Of a DNA stretch of 47,403 nucleotides, positions 33,950 through 43,254 are shown piece by piece (positions within the stretch are counted from its first letter, which is position 1; each line of letters begins with the position of its first letter). Location of the stretch: positions 1 to 47,403 of the forward strand of contig CACOVJ010000006.1 of the NCBI GenBank assembly GCA_902630465.1, given 5' to 3'. A model generated the notes under the pieces. The model was given only the letters and a program-made list of their open reading frames with translations. It did no database searches and was not told the origin of the DNA. The stretch comes from an uncultured Alphaproteobacteria bacterium (lineage in GTDB: Bacteria > Pseudomonadota > Alphaproteobacteria > HIMB59 > GCA-002718135). A program made the translations under genes and the position numbers.

Positions 33950-36724
33950 TCAGTTTATTGCATCATGGCATCTTTTACAAATCTCATCTTCTATAAGGTC
34001 ATCTTCATATTTCCAACATCTTTGACATTTTTTACCATCTACTTTGGATGCCTTTACTTTTGTATTTGGAATATCTTGAAGTTCAAATCCAACTGTATTT
34101 TCATCAATTATATTTATTTTAAAAGATGAAGTGATTGCAATTTCATTAAAGTGTATGTCTTGTATTACTTTAAATATCTCTTTAGTAACATAGATATCAA
34201 GATGTGCCTCAAGGCTTGATCTTATAATTTTTTCTTCTCTTATTTTTTCAATAGCGCCTGTAGCAACTTTTCTAATATTTTTAACAACTGACCATTTTTC
34301 ATTTATATTGTTATTCTTATATAATATGTCACAACTTAAAAAATCTTCTAAATGTATACTTGTGGTATTACCCATCGCTTTCCATGCTTCTTCAGTTGTA
34401 AAAGAAATTGATGGGGCAAACCATCTAACTAAATAATTAAATATAATATTTAGAAGAGTTCTAGATGATCTTCTTTTTTGAGAACTTTGATTATCACAGT
34501 AAATTACATCTTTTCTTATATCAAAATAAAAAGCTGAAAGATCATTTGAACAAAAATTAAGCAAAGTTGTAAACATTAAATGAAAGTTAAAACTATTTAC
34601 ACATGTTTTAACTAATTGATCTACTTCCCATAAACGATGAAGAAGATATTTCTCAAGTTCAGGAAATTCTTTTTCATCAATAATTTCATCTTTATTAAAA
34701 TCATTTAAGTTTCCAATTAAAAATCTAAATGTATTTCTTATTCGTCTATACGACTCAGCTTGAGATTGAAGAATGCCTTTATCAAGCTTTAAATCGTCAT
34801 AATAATCTGATGCAACTACCCACAATCTTAAAATATCTACTCCATATTGCTTGAGAATTTCATCAGGTGAAATAACATTACCAAGTGATTTGGACATTTT
34901 TCTACCTTTTCCGTCAACAACAAATCCATGTGTTAGAACACTTTCATATGGTGCTTGACCTCTAGTACCTGAGGACTCTAATAAAGACGAATGAAACCAT
35001 CCTCTATGTTGGTCACTGCCTTCTAGATACATAGATGCAGGCCATTTTAAATCTGAACGTTGCTCTAAACAAAAAGCATGGGTAGATCCACTGTCAAACC
35101 AAACTTCTACAACATCTTTAACTTGATCAAAATCATTCGAAGAATATTCATTACCTAAAAATCTTTGGGGATCTTCTGTAAACCAAGTATTGCTTCCTTC
35201 TTTTTCATAAATATCTGCAATTCTATTAATTATTTTTTCATCTCTAAGTGGCTGACCTGTTTTTTTATTTATAAACAGAGGTAGGGGAACTCCCCAAACT
35301 CTTTGTCTTGATACACACCAATCAGGTCTGGTTTCAATCATAGATCTTAATCTGGTTTGACCTTGAGGTGGATAGAATATTGTTTCATCTATTGATTTCA
35401 AAGCAATATTTCTCAGCCCATTTTTTTCCATTGAAATAAACCATTGAGGAGTGTTTCTATATATTAATGGAGCTTTTGATCTCCATGAATGTGGGTAGCT
35501 ATGTTTTAACGTACCTTGAAATAAGAGTTTTGAAAACTCCTTTAATTTATCGGCTATTTTTTGATCAACTTTATAAACATGTTCACCTTCAAAACCAACT
35601 GCATGGTGATTATATTTACCATCATCTTCAACAGTTTGAATGATATCAACATTGTTTTTTATTCCAAGAACATAATCATCATCTCCATGTCCCGGAGCAA
35701 TATGTACTATTCCAGTTCCTTGTTCTAAATTTACAAATTCACCGTGAAATGGTTTAACAATAAAATTGTATCCTAAATCTTTAAAAGGATGGTTACATTC
35801 ACATGTTGCGAGATTTGATCCTTTAAATTGTTTTACAATTGAATATTTTGTAATGCCTATTTCTTTTGTAACATTATCTAGTAAGTCTTTGGCAAAAATT
35901 AATTTATCATTAAGTTTTGCTAAACTGGAGTTTTCAACTTCATCAATTTTAATAATACAATAATCTAAATCATTTCCATAAGCTAATGCTCTGTTACCTG
36001 GTATAGTCCACGGAGTGGTCGTCCATATTACAATATTTGCACCTACTAAATCTTTGTCATCTGAATTTGAAATTGAAAATTTAACATAAATTGTATTGGA
36101 AGTATGATCTTCATACTCTACTTCTGCATCAGCTAATGCTGTTTTTTCAACTACTGACCAAAGCACAGGTTTAGCACCTTTGTATAGACTTTCATCAATT
36201 AAAAATTTTCCTAATTCTCTAACAATTTGAGCTTCAGCCTGATTGGACATTGTAAGATATGGGTTTTCCCAATCACCCTCTACACCTAAACGTCGAAATT
36301 CTCTTTTTTGAATCTCAATCCATTTTTCTGCAAATTCTCTACATTCATTTCTAAATTGTACTATAGGAACGTCATCTTTGTTTTTACCCTTTTTTCTATA
36401 TTCTTCTTCAATTTTCCATTCGATTGGAAGTCCATGGCAATCCCAACCTGGAACATAAATTGAATCTTTTCCGGCCATCTGCTGTGTCCTAACAATCACA
36501 TCTTTTAAGATTTTGTTCAGAGCAGTACCCATATGAATATGTCCATTTGCATAAGGAGGTCCATCATGGAGTACAAATTTTTCTCTGCCTTTAGATTTCT
36601 CTCTTAACTTTTTAAATATTTGCTCCTTATCCCAATCTTCTAAAATCTTTGGCTCTTTTTGTGGAAGATTAGCTCTCATTTCAAATGAGGTTTTTGGTAA
36701 AAAAATTGTATCTTTATATTCCAT
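33950..36724 (-). CDS. ileS: Isoleucyl-tRNA synthetase
   Basis: The 924-residue class I synthetase has the HIGH-type motif in YANGHIHMGTALNK, the KMSKS motif in GRKMSKSLGN, the editing domain (WTTTPWTIPGNRAL), WFDSGSTHAF, and the C-terminal zinc finger CQRCWKYEDD...CKRCHD. This arrangement is the bacterial IleS type with full length. The start overlaps the ribF stop by one base (TAATG), and lspA follows after 4 bases. Confidence 0.98.
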   Translation of the reverse strand: MEYKDTIFLPKTSFEMRANLPQKEPKILEDWDKEQIFKKLREKSKGREKFVLHDGPPYANGHIHMGTALNKILKDVIVRTQQMAGKDSIYVPGWDCHGLPIEWKIEEEYRKKGKNKDDVPIVQFRNECREFAEKWIEIQKREFRRLGVEGDWENPYLTMSNQAEAQIVRELGKFLIDESLYKGAKPVLWSVVEKTALADAEVEYEDHTSNTIYVKFSISNSDDKDLVGANIVIWTTTPWTIPGNRALAYGNDLDYCIIKIDEVENSSLAKLNDKLIFAKDLLDNVTKEIGITKYSIVKQFKGSNLATCECNHPFKDLGYNFIVKPFHGEFVNLEQGTGIVHIAPGHGDDDYVLGIKNNVDIIQTVEDDGKYNHHAVGFEGEHVYKVDQKIADKLKEFSKLLFQGTLKHSYPHSWRSKAPLIYRNTPQWFISMEKNGLRNIALKSIDETIFYPPQGQTRLRSMIETRPDWCVSRQRVWGVPLPLFINKKTGQPLRDEKIINRIADIYEKEGSNTWFTEDPQRFLGNEYSSNDFDQVKDVVEVWFDSGSTHAFCLEQRSDLKWPASMYLEGSDQHRGWFHSSLLESSGTRGQAPYESVLTHGFVVDGKGRKMSKSLGNVISPDEILKQYGVDILRLWVVASDYYDDLKLDKGILQSQAESYRRIRNTFRFLIGNLNDFNKDEIIDEKEFPELEKYLLHRLWEVDQLVKTCVNSFNFHLMFTTLLNFCSNDLSAFYFDIRKDVIYCDNQSSQKRRSSRTLLNIIFNYLVRWFAPSISFTTEEAWKAMGNTTSIHLEDFLSCDILYKNNNINEKWSVVKNIRKVATGAIEKIREEKIIRSSLEAHLDIYVTKEIFKVIQDIHFNEIAITSSFKINIIDENTVGFELQDIPNTKVKASKVDGKKCQRCWKYEDDLIEDEICKRCHDAIN

Positions 36725-37653
36725 TAAATGTTGTGGTATTTTTTTGCTATTTCTATGTCTTTTTTTATCTGTTTAGCTAATTCTTCAAAATTAGCAAATT
36801 TATGTTCAGCCCTAATAAATGTAAGGAATTGAACAGTCAATTCATTACCGTAAATTTCTTCACTAAAATTAAAAATATGAGTTTCTAAAAGAAGTTTAGA
36901 TCCGTCTACTGTCGGTCTTTCACCAAAATTTGCAATGCCTAAATATTTTTGATTTTTGACATAAGCCTCAATACAGTAAACACCTTTTCTTGGCAGAATA
37001 TGTTTACCTGGAATAACATTAGCTGTTGGAAAATTAATTCTTCTTGCCCTCTTATCACCCTCAACTATTAAGCCTGTCATATGCCAGTGCCGTCCTAATG
37101 CAAAATTGGCTTTTTGCATTTCACCATTTTTAATATTTTCTCGTATCAATGATGAAGAAAATTTATGTAAACTGTTAGAAAGCATTACTGATTCTACAAG
37201 ATGAACATTAAAGTTATTGGTTACTGAATAATTTTTCAAAATTTCAAAATTACCTATTCTATCTTTCCCAAATTTAAAATCTTTACCTACTACTACGTTT
37301 TTTATATCTAACTTATCTATTAAAATATTTTCTACAAATTGATTAGCTGATAGTTCCGAAAGGTTTTTATCAAAAGTAAATTCAACATAAATATCAATAT
37401 TAAATTTTTTTAAAAAATTAATTTTATCTGATTTCGTATAAATATTAAAATTTTCAGTTTTATTTTGAAAAAATTCTCTGGGATGTGGATTAAAACTCAT
37501 TATTGCTGTGGGTTGGTTTTTTTCATTTGCTATTTTTTTTAACAAATTAAGAATAGCAGTGTGCCCTTTATGAAAACCATCAAAATTACCTATTGCTAAG
37601 CATAGGTTTTTTTCTTCAAACTGAGATTGTGTATCTAATTTATAATACTTCAC
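36724..37653 (-). CDS. ribF: Bifunctional riboflavin kinase/FAD synthetase
   Basis: The 309-residue cytoplasmic enzyme makes FMN and FAD from riboflavin. The N-terminal adenylyltransferase domain has CLAIGNFDGFHKGHTAIL and VVGKDFKFGKDRIGN; the C-terminal kinase domain has GDKRARRINFPTANV and LLETHIFNFSEEIYGN. It precedes ileS in the order usual for proteobacteria. Its 47-base upstream spacer toward xylA shows no clear terminator. Confidence 0.96.
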   Translation of the reverse strand: MKYYKLDTQSQFEEKNLCLAIGNFDGFHKGHTAILNLLKKIANEKNQPTAIMSFNPHPREFFQNKTENFNIYTKSDKINFLKKFNIDIYVEFTFDKNLSELSANQFVENILIDKLDIKNVVVGKDFKFGKDRIGNFEILKNYSVTNNFNVHLVESVMLSNSLHKFSSSLIRENIKNGEMQKANFALGRHWHMTGLIVEGDKRARRINFPTANVIPGKHILPRKGVYCIEAYVKNQKYLGIANFGERPTVDGSKLLLETHIFNFSEEIYGNELTVQFLTFIRAEHKFANFEELAKQIKKDIEIAKKYHNI

Positions 37654-37699
37654 GTTTCTTCTACTATTACCTTATAACATCTGAGTTATTAAGTAAGAA

Positions 37700-39013
37700 C
37701 TATAAATATTTATTTATAATATTTTCTAAATATTCCTGTCTTCCAGATCGGGTTTTTGGATCAATATCATTATCAATAACTCTTTGATGAATTGAGTCCA
37801 ATGATGAATCTTTATTATGTATATATTTGCCCAATTCCCCATCCCAATCAGAATAACGATCTTTGATAAACTTAGGAATTACATTATCATCAATTAGTTT
37901 TTCAACTGCAACTAATGTTTTTGCGCAAACATCCATACCTCCTATGTGAGCATAAAATAGATCTTCTGGATCAATGGATTGTCTCCTAATTTTTGCATCA
38001 AAATTTAATCCTCCATTTCCTAGTCCGCCATTACTAAAAATAAAATAAAAAGCCATTATTAAATCTGCTGGATTATTTGGAAACTGATCTGTATCCCAGC
38101 CAATTAATGTATCTCCTCTATTTATATCAAGACTTCCTAAAGCATCATTGGCAATTGCATAAGCTATCTCATGTTCATAGTTATGGCCAGATAGAGTTGC
38201 GTGGTTTGCTTCTATATTAAGTTTTATTTCACCCTCAAGGCCAGCCTTTCTAATAAATGCTAGACATGCGGCAGAGTCAAAATCATATTGATGTTTTGTT
38301 GGTTCATGGGGCTTAGGTTCAATCAATATTTGGCCTTTAAAACCAATTTTGTGTTTATAGTTAACAACAAGTTCTAAAAATCTTTTTAAATTGTCCATTT
38401 CTTTAGACATATCTGTATTGAGTATTGTTTCATAACCCTCTCTTCCTCCCCACAAAACATAATTTTGTCCACCAAGTCTTAATGTTGCATCCATGCAATC
38501 TTTAACTTGGGCTGCTTTGTAAGCAAAAACTTCTGGATCTGGATTTGTTGAAGCACCACTCATGTATCTTTTATGAGAGAAGGCATTTGCTGTACCCCAT
38601 AATAATTTCATACCAGTTTCTTCGATTTTATATTCCATTAAATCAATAATATGCATAAAATTTTTTTGTGTTTCTTTATAATTTGAACCCTCTGGAGCAA
38701 TATCTCTGTCATGGAAACAGAAAAAAGGGGTCTTTATTTTAGTAAAAAAATCAAATGCACAATTAAGTTTTTGTTCCGCCATTTTAATTGGATCAGCATT
38801 ACCCATCCATGGTCTTTCAAATGTTTGTCCTCCAAAAGGGTCTAACCCTGGCCACGTAAACGTGTGCCAATAACAGGTAGCAAAGCGGAAATGCTCTTTC
38901 ATCGATTTTCCTAAAATAGTTTTATTTTCATCATAAAATTTAAAAGCTAATGGATTGTCACTATTTTCACCTTCGAATTTTATTTCAGGTATATTTTTAA
39001 AGTAATCTTGCAT
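37700..39013 (-). CDS. xylA: Xylose isomerase
   Basis: This TIM-barrel enzyme converts D-xylose to D-xylulose and also interconverts glucose and fructose. The 437-residue protein has the family-2 signatures: CFHDRDIAPEG with the catalytic histidine, VLWGGREGYETILNTD, LIEPKPHEPTKHQYD with metal-binding glutamate, and NIEANHATLSGHNYEHE. GGGAG-like Shine-Dalgarno (GGGAG) stands 5 bases before the ATG. No xylulokinase or xylose regulator is adjacent, so it may work as a scavenging isomerase or for a related pentose. It is divergent from gloA. Confidence 0.95.
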   Translation of the reverse strand: MQDYFKNIPEIKFEGENSDNPLAFKFYDENKTILGKSMKEHFRFATCYWHTFTWPGLDPFGGQTFERPWMGNADPIKMAEQKLNCAFDFFTKIKTPFFCFHDRDIAPEGSNYKETQKNFMHIIDLMEYKIEETGMKLLWGTANAFSHKRYMSGASTNPDPEVFAYKAAQVKDCMDATLRLGGQNYVLWGGREGYETILNTDMSKEMDNLKRFLELVVNYKHKIGFKGQILIEPKPHEPTKHQYDFDSAACLAFIRKAGLEGEIKLNIEANHATLSGHNYEHEIAYAIANDALGSLDINRGDTLIGWDTDQFPNNPADLIMAFYFIFSNGGLGNGGLNFDAKIRRQSIDPEDLFYAHIGGMDVCAKTLVAVEKLIDDNVIPKFIKDRYSDWDGELGKYIHNKDSSLDSIHQRVIDNDIDPKTRSGRQEYLENIINKYL

Positions 39014-39082
39014 TTCTTCTCCCTTAAGATTTAATTTATTTTAATTGTAGTCTAAATAAAATTAAATATAATTAAATATAAT

Positions 39083-39508
39083 ATGAAATATTTACACACA
39101 ATGGTAAGGGTAGAAAATATTGAAAAATCTCTACATTTTTATTGTGATATTTTAGGGTTAAAAGAGGTTAGAAGAAAAGAGAGCGAAAAAGGAAGGTTTA
39201 CTCTAATTTTCTTAGCAGCAGATAATAGTGATGAAAAAACAGGTTTATTAGAACTTACTTATAATTGGGATCCTGAAGAATATAAAGGTGGAAGAAATTT
39301 TGGACATCTTGCTTATAGTGTGAAAAATATTTATGATACATGCAATAGGCTAATGCAAAATGGTATTATTATCAACAGACCTCCTAGAGATGGACATATG
39401 GCCTTTGTAAAATCACCTGATGGTATATCAATTGAGATTTTGCAAGAAGGAGATCCACTTTCTGAGAAAGAGCCATGGAAATCAATGACTAACTCAGGTA
39501 CTTGGTAA
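39083..39508 (+). CDS. gloA: Lactoylglutathione lyase (glyoxalase I)
   Basis: The 141-residue metalloenzyme condenses methylglyoxal-glutathione hemithioacetal to lactoylglutathione. It begins LHTMVRVENIEKSLHFYCD with the first metal histidine, continues LELTYNWDPEEYKGGRNFGHLAYSV and ends with FVKSPDGISIEILQ carrying the last glutamate, as usual for GloA. It stands alone on the plus strand between xylA and the desaturase-like gene and likely deals with methylglyoxal formed during sugar catabolism. Confidence 0.93.
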   Translation: MKYLHTMVRVENIEKSLHFYCDILGLKEVRRKESEKGRFTLIFLAADNSDEKTGLLELTYNWDPEEYKGGRNFGHLAYSVKNIYDTCNRLMQNGIIINRPPRDGHMAFVKSPDGISIEILQEGDPLSEKEPWKSMTNSGTW

Positions 39509-39518
39509 GTTTATTAAA

Positions 39519-40502
39519 TTAGTTTTTTAATCTAACTTTATAATAATTTTCAGAATTATAAGCTAAACCAACAACTGATGGTAAAACTGATTTATAAAAA
39601 TCATACAAACTATTAAATGGCTTTGGAAGTTGATCATCTATCTCATCTCTAAGTTTCTTTAAGTTATAAGATGGAACTGATGGAAACATATGATGTTCTA
39701 AGTGAAATTCCATATTCCAATATAGAAAACTTAAAATGGGATTTATTTTAACTGAATATGTGCTTAGTCTGTGATCTTTAGTGTCAATTTTTGCAGCTAA
39801 ATGCTGTGTAACATTTACAGCAAACCATATTGGCTTTCCAATATATGTTGGCAAAATAATGTATACGATAGGTAAAAAAGACCATATGTAGAATGAGTAA
39901 AGTATTACGAGAGTCCAAATCAATAAATATAATCTTGAATTCCAAAGTATTTTTTTTTGATATATTTTTGATGCAGTTATTTCTACAACTGGTGAGAATT
40001 TGCCAAATGCATGCTTTATCACTTCATACTTTATTAATTTGTGAGGAAAAAATAAATCACTTAATGGAATAAAATTAAGAAAAAAAGATAATAATTCTAT
40101 TGGTCTAGATACTTGTATCTCATGATCGTAATCATCTTGCGTTTGAAGTGTGTTTGTGTGATGAAATGTGTGACTTCTTCTCCATCTAAAACCTTCAAAA
40201 TCACACATAAAAGAACTTATGTGATAAAATAATTCATTTAACCATTTTGTTTTAAATGCAGTGCGATGAACAGTTTCGTGCCAATTTGCGACACTAAATG
40301 CATATATTGTGCCATAAATAAAAAAAAATAAATATGTCCACCAAGTACCAATGGTAATATAAGCAATATATCCGGATATAAATAATAAACAAAAATATAA
40401 AAAAAAGTGAATTAAGCCAGGTAAATCTTTTTTTACTGAAAGTTCTTTAATTTTTTTCTTATCTATTTTTGGTCTATACCAGGTGTCGAGATTAACATCC
40501 AT
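39519..40502 (-). CDS. Membrane fatty acid desaturase/hydroxylase family protein (MocD-like candidate)
   Basis: The 327-residue membrane di-iron enzyme has the three histidine clusters of the family: HETVH, HTFHH and HLEHH (NMEFHLEHHMFPSVPSYNL), set among four or more hydrophobic helices. Family members introduce double bonds or hydroxyl groups; the group includes fatty acid desaturases, hydroxylases and the MocD oxygenase of rhizopine catabolism. It follows the PhyH-type gene by 41 bases on the strand of the ABC importer operon. No ferredoxin or reductase gene is next to it. A plain lipid desaturase remains the simplest reading; a MocD-like role is suggested only by the surrounding cyclitol genes. 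Confidence 0.82.
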   Translation of the reverse strand: MDVNLDTWYRPKIDKKKIKELSVKKDLPGLIHFFLYFCLLFISGYIAYITIGTWWTYLFFFIYGTIYAFSVANWHETVHRTAFKTKWLNELFYHISSFMCDFEGFRWRRSHTFHHTNTLQTQDDYDHEIQVSRPIELLSFFLNFIPLSDLFFPHKLIKYEVIKHAFGKFSPVVEITASKIYQKKILWNSRLYLLIWTLVILYSFYIWSFLPIVYIILPTYIGKPIWFAVNVTQHLAAKIDTKDHRLSTYSVKINPILSFLYWNMEFHLEHHMFPSVPSYNLKKLRDEIDDQLPKPFNSLYDFYKSVLPSVVGLAYNSENYYKVRLKN

Positions 40503-40543
40503 AAATTATAGTATACATAACTAGAATTTAATTACAAAAAAAA

Positions 40544-41479
40544 TTACTTGTCCCAACGCTCTAACCACGAACCATCTACGGTAGAATCAAAAGCATCTTT
40601 TTTTGAAGTACCTCTAAACTTAGTATGTTGTTCTTCATAACCTTTGAACCATGAGTCCCAATCTGCAATATATTCGGGATCATCTGATTTTCTCATAATG
40701 ATTGGATCTACTAAACCTGTATGGAAGCCTGCTTCATCCTTTGGGTTTTGGAACCTTAAATCAACACTCCATCTTACATCTTCAGATAAATTTTCAAGTG
40801 AACGATGAGGTACTAATTGATGAAGAAATAAAACTGACCCTGCTTTCATTTCACATGTTACAACTTTATCTTCTGGTATATCTTTATCCTCTATAAATAA
40901 ATACCAAGAATCTTTTACGGAACCATCTTTTTTTTCAAGCTTATGATTTAAAACTCTCTCTGGATTATGACCGCCTGGAACAACTTGCATGCATCCATTA
41001 TTTTTATCTACATCTAAAAAAGGTATCCAAGCAGCTGGTTGAGTAGTTTTTTCTGCTCCTTCTTTTAAATAAGCTGAGTCCTGATGCCATGGGACAGTCA
41101 TTCTTGCTGTTTGAGGTGTTTTTGATCTTATATTCCAAACTGGATGACCTGAAATATCTTTTCCTACCCAATTTTCTACAATATCTAATAATTTTTTGGA
41201 CCCCCATAAGTTAGCTAAAGCTGGTTTTAATTCTCCTCTATGGTGAATTAAAACTGAAGAGCCCTTAAAATCTTTTTCTAATGCAGCTAACCTTCTAAAA
41301 ACATCTTTATCACTATGTTTGTTTGAAATTTTACCAGCTTGAAATGCCTTATTAGCAAAATCTTCAACAATTTCTTCAAATTCATTTAAAATAGGATTTA
41401 AATCATCCATATTGAATACATCTTCAACAATGGTGTAACCCTCTTCATTGTATTGATTTATTTGAGCTTGATTGATCAT
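40544..41479 (-). CDS. PhyH-family Fe(II)/2-oxoglutarate dioxygenase
   Basis: The 311-residue soluble protein has the iron-binding HxD in TVPWHQDSAYLKEG, a distal histidine in HQLVPHRSLENLS and the 2-oxoglutarate arginine in RWSVDLRFQNP. Relatives hydroxylate small molecules such as phytanoyl-CoA, ectoine or mitomycin-like compounds; bacterial ones are very varied. A GGGAGG Shine-Dalgarno precedes the ATG. It lies 14 bases after the ABC ATPase gene on the same strand, so it is most likely part of the importer operon and acts on the imported compound or a product of it. Confidence 0.87.
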   Translation of the reverse strand: MINQAQINQYNEEGYTIVEDVFNMDDLNPILNEFEEIVEDFANKAFQAGKISNKHSDKDVFRRLAALEKDFKGSSVLIHHRGELKPALANLWGSKKLLDIVENWVGKDISGHPVWNIRSKTPQTARMTVPWHQDSAYLKEGAEKTTQPAAWIPFLDVDKNNGCMQVVPGGHNPERVLNHKLEKKDGSVKDSWYLFIEDKDIPEDKVVTCEMKAGSVLFLHQLVPHRSLENLSEDVRWSVDLRFQNPKDEAGFHTGLVDPIIMRKSDDPEYIADWDSWFKGYEEQHTKFRGTSKKDAFDSTVDGSWLERWDK

Positions 41480-41493
41480 AATTCCTCCCAGTG

Positions 41494-42231
41494 CTATCCA
41501 TTCACTAATAGATCGGTGAGATGATCTATTGTTGTATCTTTCTTCTCCATGTCAGCAATTTTTTCACCTCTAGCCATAACACATAAGTGATCAGCAATTG
41601 GGTACACATGACTTAAATTATGAGTAATAAATATTGAAGTAACGCCTTGGCTTTTTAGTCCTTCCACAAATCTAAGCACTTTATTTGTTTCTTTTACTGA
41701 TAAGTGGTTTGTCGGTTCGTCTAATATTAAAACTTTTGATTTAAAATACATAGCTCTTGCAATAACAACACCTTGTCTTTCACCTCCTGATAATTGGTTG
41801 ACTGGTGTATCAGGTGAGCGAAGATGTAGTTCTACATCTGTTAATGCTTTCATGGCATCGTCCTGCATGGTTTTAGTTTTCATTAAACCAAAATTGCCAA
41901 CATTATATTGAGTTTGTTCACGTCCAATAAAAATATTTCTTGCAATAGACATTTCTGGAATCAAAGCTGAATATTGATAAATTGTTTCAATTCCCAAATT
42001 CATAGCCTCTTTTGTAGATTTGAATTTTACTTTATTGCCTTCAAAATATATATGACCAGAATCAGGTTGATGTGCACCAGATAAAATTTTAATTAATGTT
42101 GATTTACCAGCACCATTGTCACCAATGAGACCAACAACTGAATCTTTTTTAATTTTTAAACTTAAGTCTTTAAGTGCGTGAACACCTGAATAATATTTAT
42201 TGAGATCTTTGCATACAATAATATCTTCCAT
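41494..42231 (-). CDS. Sugar ABC transporter ATP-binding protein, single-domain (FrcA-like)
   Basis: The 245-residue ATPase has Walker A GDNGAGKST, the YQYSALIPEMSIARNIFIGRE segment, signature LSGGERQGVVIARA and Walker B VLILDEPTNHLS. I place the start at the ATG at 42231 (MEDIIVCKDLNKYYSGV), one base after the permease stop and with AAGGA in front; a longer frame from 42258 overlaps the permease. Carbohydrate importers of this class usually have a double ATPase of about 500 residues; a single domain is typical of the fructose FrcA type. It energises the importer with the permease and binding protein upstream. Confidence 0.92.
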   Translation of the reverse strand: MEDIIVCKDLNKYYSGVHALKDLSLKIKKDSVVGLIGDNGAGKSTLIKILSGAHQPDSGHIYFEGNKVKFKSTKEAMNLGIETIYQYSALIPEMSIARNIFIGREQTQYNVGNFGLMKTKTMQDDAMKALTDVELHLRSPDTPVNQLSGGERQGVVIARAMYFKSKVLILDEPTNHLSVKETNKVLRFVEGLKSQGVTSIFITHNLSHVYPIADHLCVMARGEKIADMEKKDTTIDHLTDLLVNG

Positions 42232-42232
42232 G

Positions 42233-43210
42233 TTAGTCCTTTGCTTTGTTCTGACCAATTCGTGTTGCTCTTCTACTTATATAAGTATTAAACACTACGG
42301 CTATAATAATCAGAGAACCTAGGCCTGCTCTAAACCATTCAGCATCAATTCGTGCCATGATGATACCACTTTCTAGAAAACGAATAAGTATTGCGCCTAT
42401 ACATGCTCCGAAAATTGTTCCAATTCCACCAAACAAACTAACGCCACCAATAACTGCTGCAGCAATTGACTCAAGTTCTAATAAATATCCTTGAGATGGC
42501 AATGGTGCTTCTAATCTGAATGTTTGTATCATCCCTGCAAAGCCTGCTAAAAAACCACATAGGATAAAACAAAACATTTTTACATTATTTGTTTTAATTC
42601 CCATTGAAGAAGCCGCATTAGTATCTCCGCCAGTTGCATAAATCCAGTTACCTACATTGCTTCGATGTAGCATTATTCCTAGAACAAAGGCTACTAACAA
42701 GGCCCAATATAATGACGCCCGAAAGAGTTCGAATTGATAAACAAAAAGTTCATTAGGCAAAATATGTGGGAATGGTGGAGGAAAACCTGCTGTAGCTACA
42801 GTTGTAAGACTTCTAGCAATATAGAGCATGCCAAGTGTTGCAATAAAAGACGGAATTCCAAACCTTAATGTAATAAACCCATTAACAAAACCAACTATAA
42901 CACCAATCATTAATCCTAAAAAAATTGCAAACCAAGGAGGTACTCCTTGGTGAACCATTTGCACCATAGTCATTGGAACTAAAGCAAAAACTGATCCAAC
43001 TGATAAATCAAATTCTCCAGAAATCATTAATATTGCTATACCAATAGCAACTATCATGTACTCAGGTGTAATACCCATTACGATTCTAATATTTCTTGCA
43101 TCAAGAAATCTTTCATTTGCCAAATAAAAGCCAATCATGATAACTACAAACATAATAAATGTTGCAACTTCTGGTCTAACTAATAAACTTTTAAGATTAA
43201 GATTTTTCAT
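42233..43210 (-). CDS. Sugar/cyclitol ABC transporter permease (RbsC/FrcC type)
   Basis: The 325-residue inner-membrane permease belongs to the BPD_transp_2 family: the GEFDLSVGSVFAL motif in the third helix region, GFVNGFITLRFGIPSFIATLGML and AAAVIGGVSLFGGIGTIFGA near the end are typical. About eight to ten helices are visible. It follows the binding-protein gene after the hairpin at 43218-43241 and directly precedes the ATPase. The substrate class (ribose, fructose, xylose or inositol) cannot be told from the permease alone. Confidence 0.93.
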   Translation of the reverse strand: MKNLNLKSLLVRPEVATFIMFVVIMIGFYLANERFLDARNIRIVMGITPEYMIVAIGIAILMISGEFDLSVGSVFALVPMTMVQMVHQGVPPWFAIFLGLMIGVIVGFVNGFITLRFGIPSFIATLGMLYIARSLTTVATAGFPPPFPHILPNELFVYQFELFRASLYWALLVAFVLGIMLHRSNVGNWIYATGGDTNAASSMGIKTNNVKMFCFILCGFLAGFAGMIQTFRLEAPLPSQGYLLELESIAAAVIGGVSLFGGIGTIFGACIGAILIRFLESGIIMARIDAEWFRAGLGSLIIIAVVFNTYISRRATRIGQNKAKD

Positions 43211-43241
43211 AAAAAAATAACCGGGCTTTTAAAGCCCGGTT
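43211..43241 (-). terminator. Terminator-like hairpin between binding protein and permease genes
   Basis: AACCGGGCTTT and AAAGCCCGGTT (43219-43241) form a perfect 11-pair GC-rich stem, followed on the minus strand by a run of seven T that ends at the permease ATG. This is a strong intrinsic terminator inside the operon, and would make the binding protein more abundant than the membrane subunits, as is common for ABC importers. It also protects the 3' end of the upstream transcript. Confidence 0.85.
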
Positions 43242-43254
43242 TGTTTGTAAAAAG

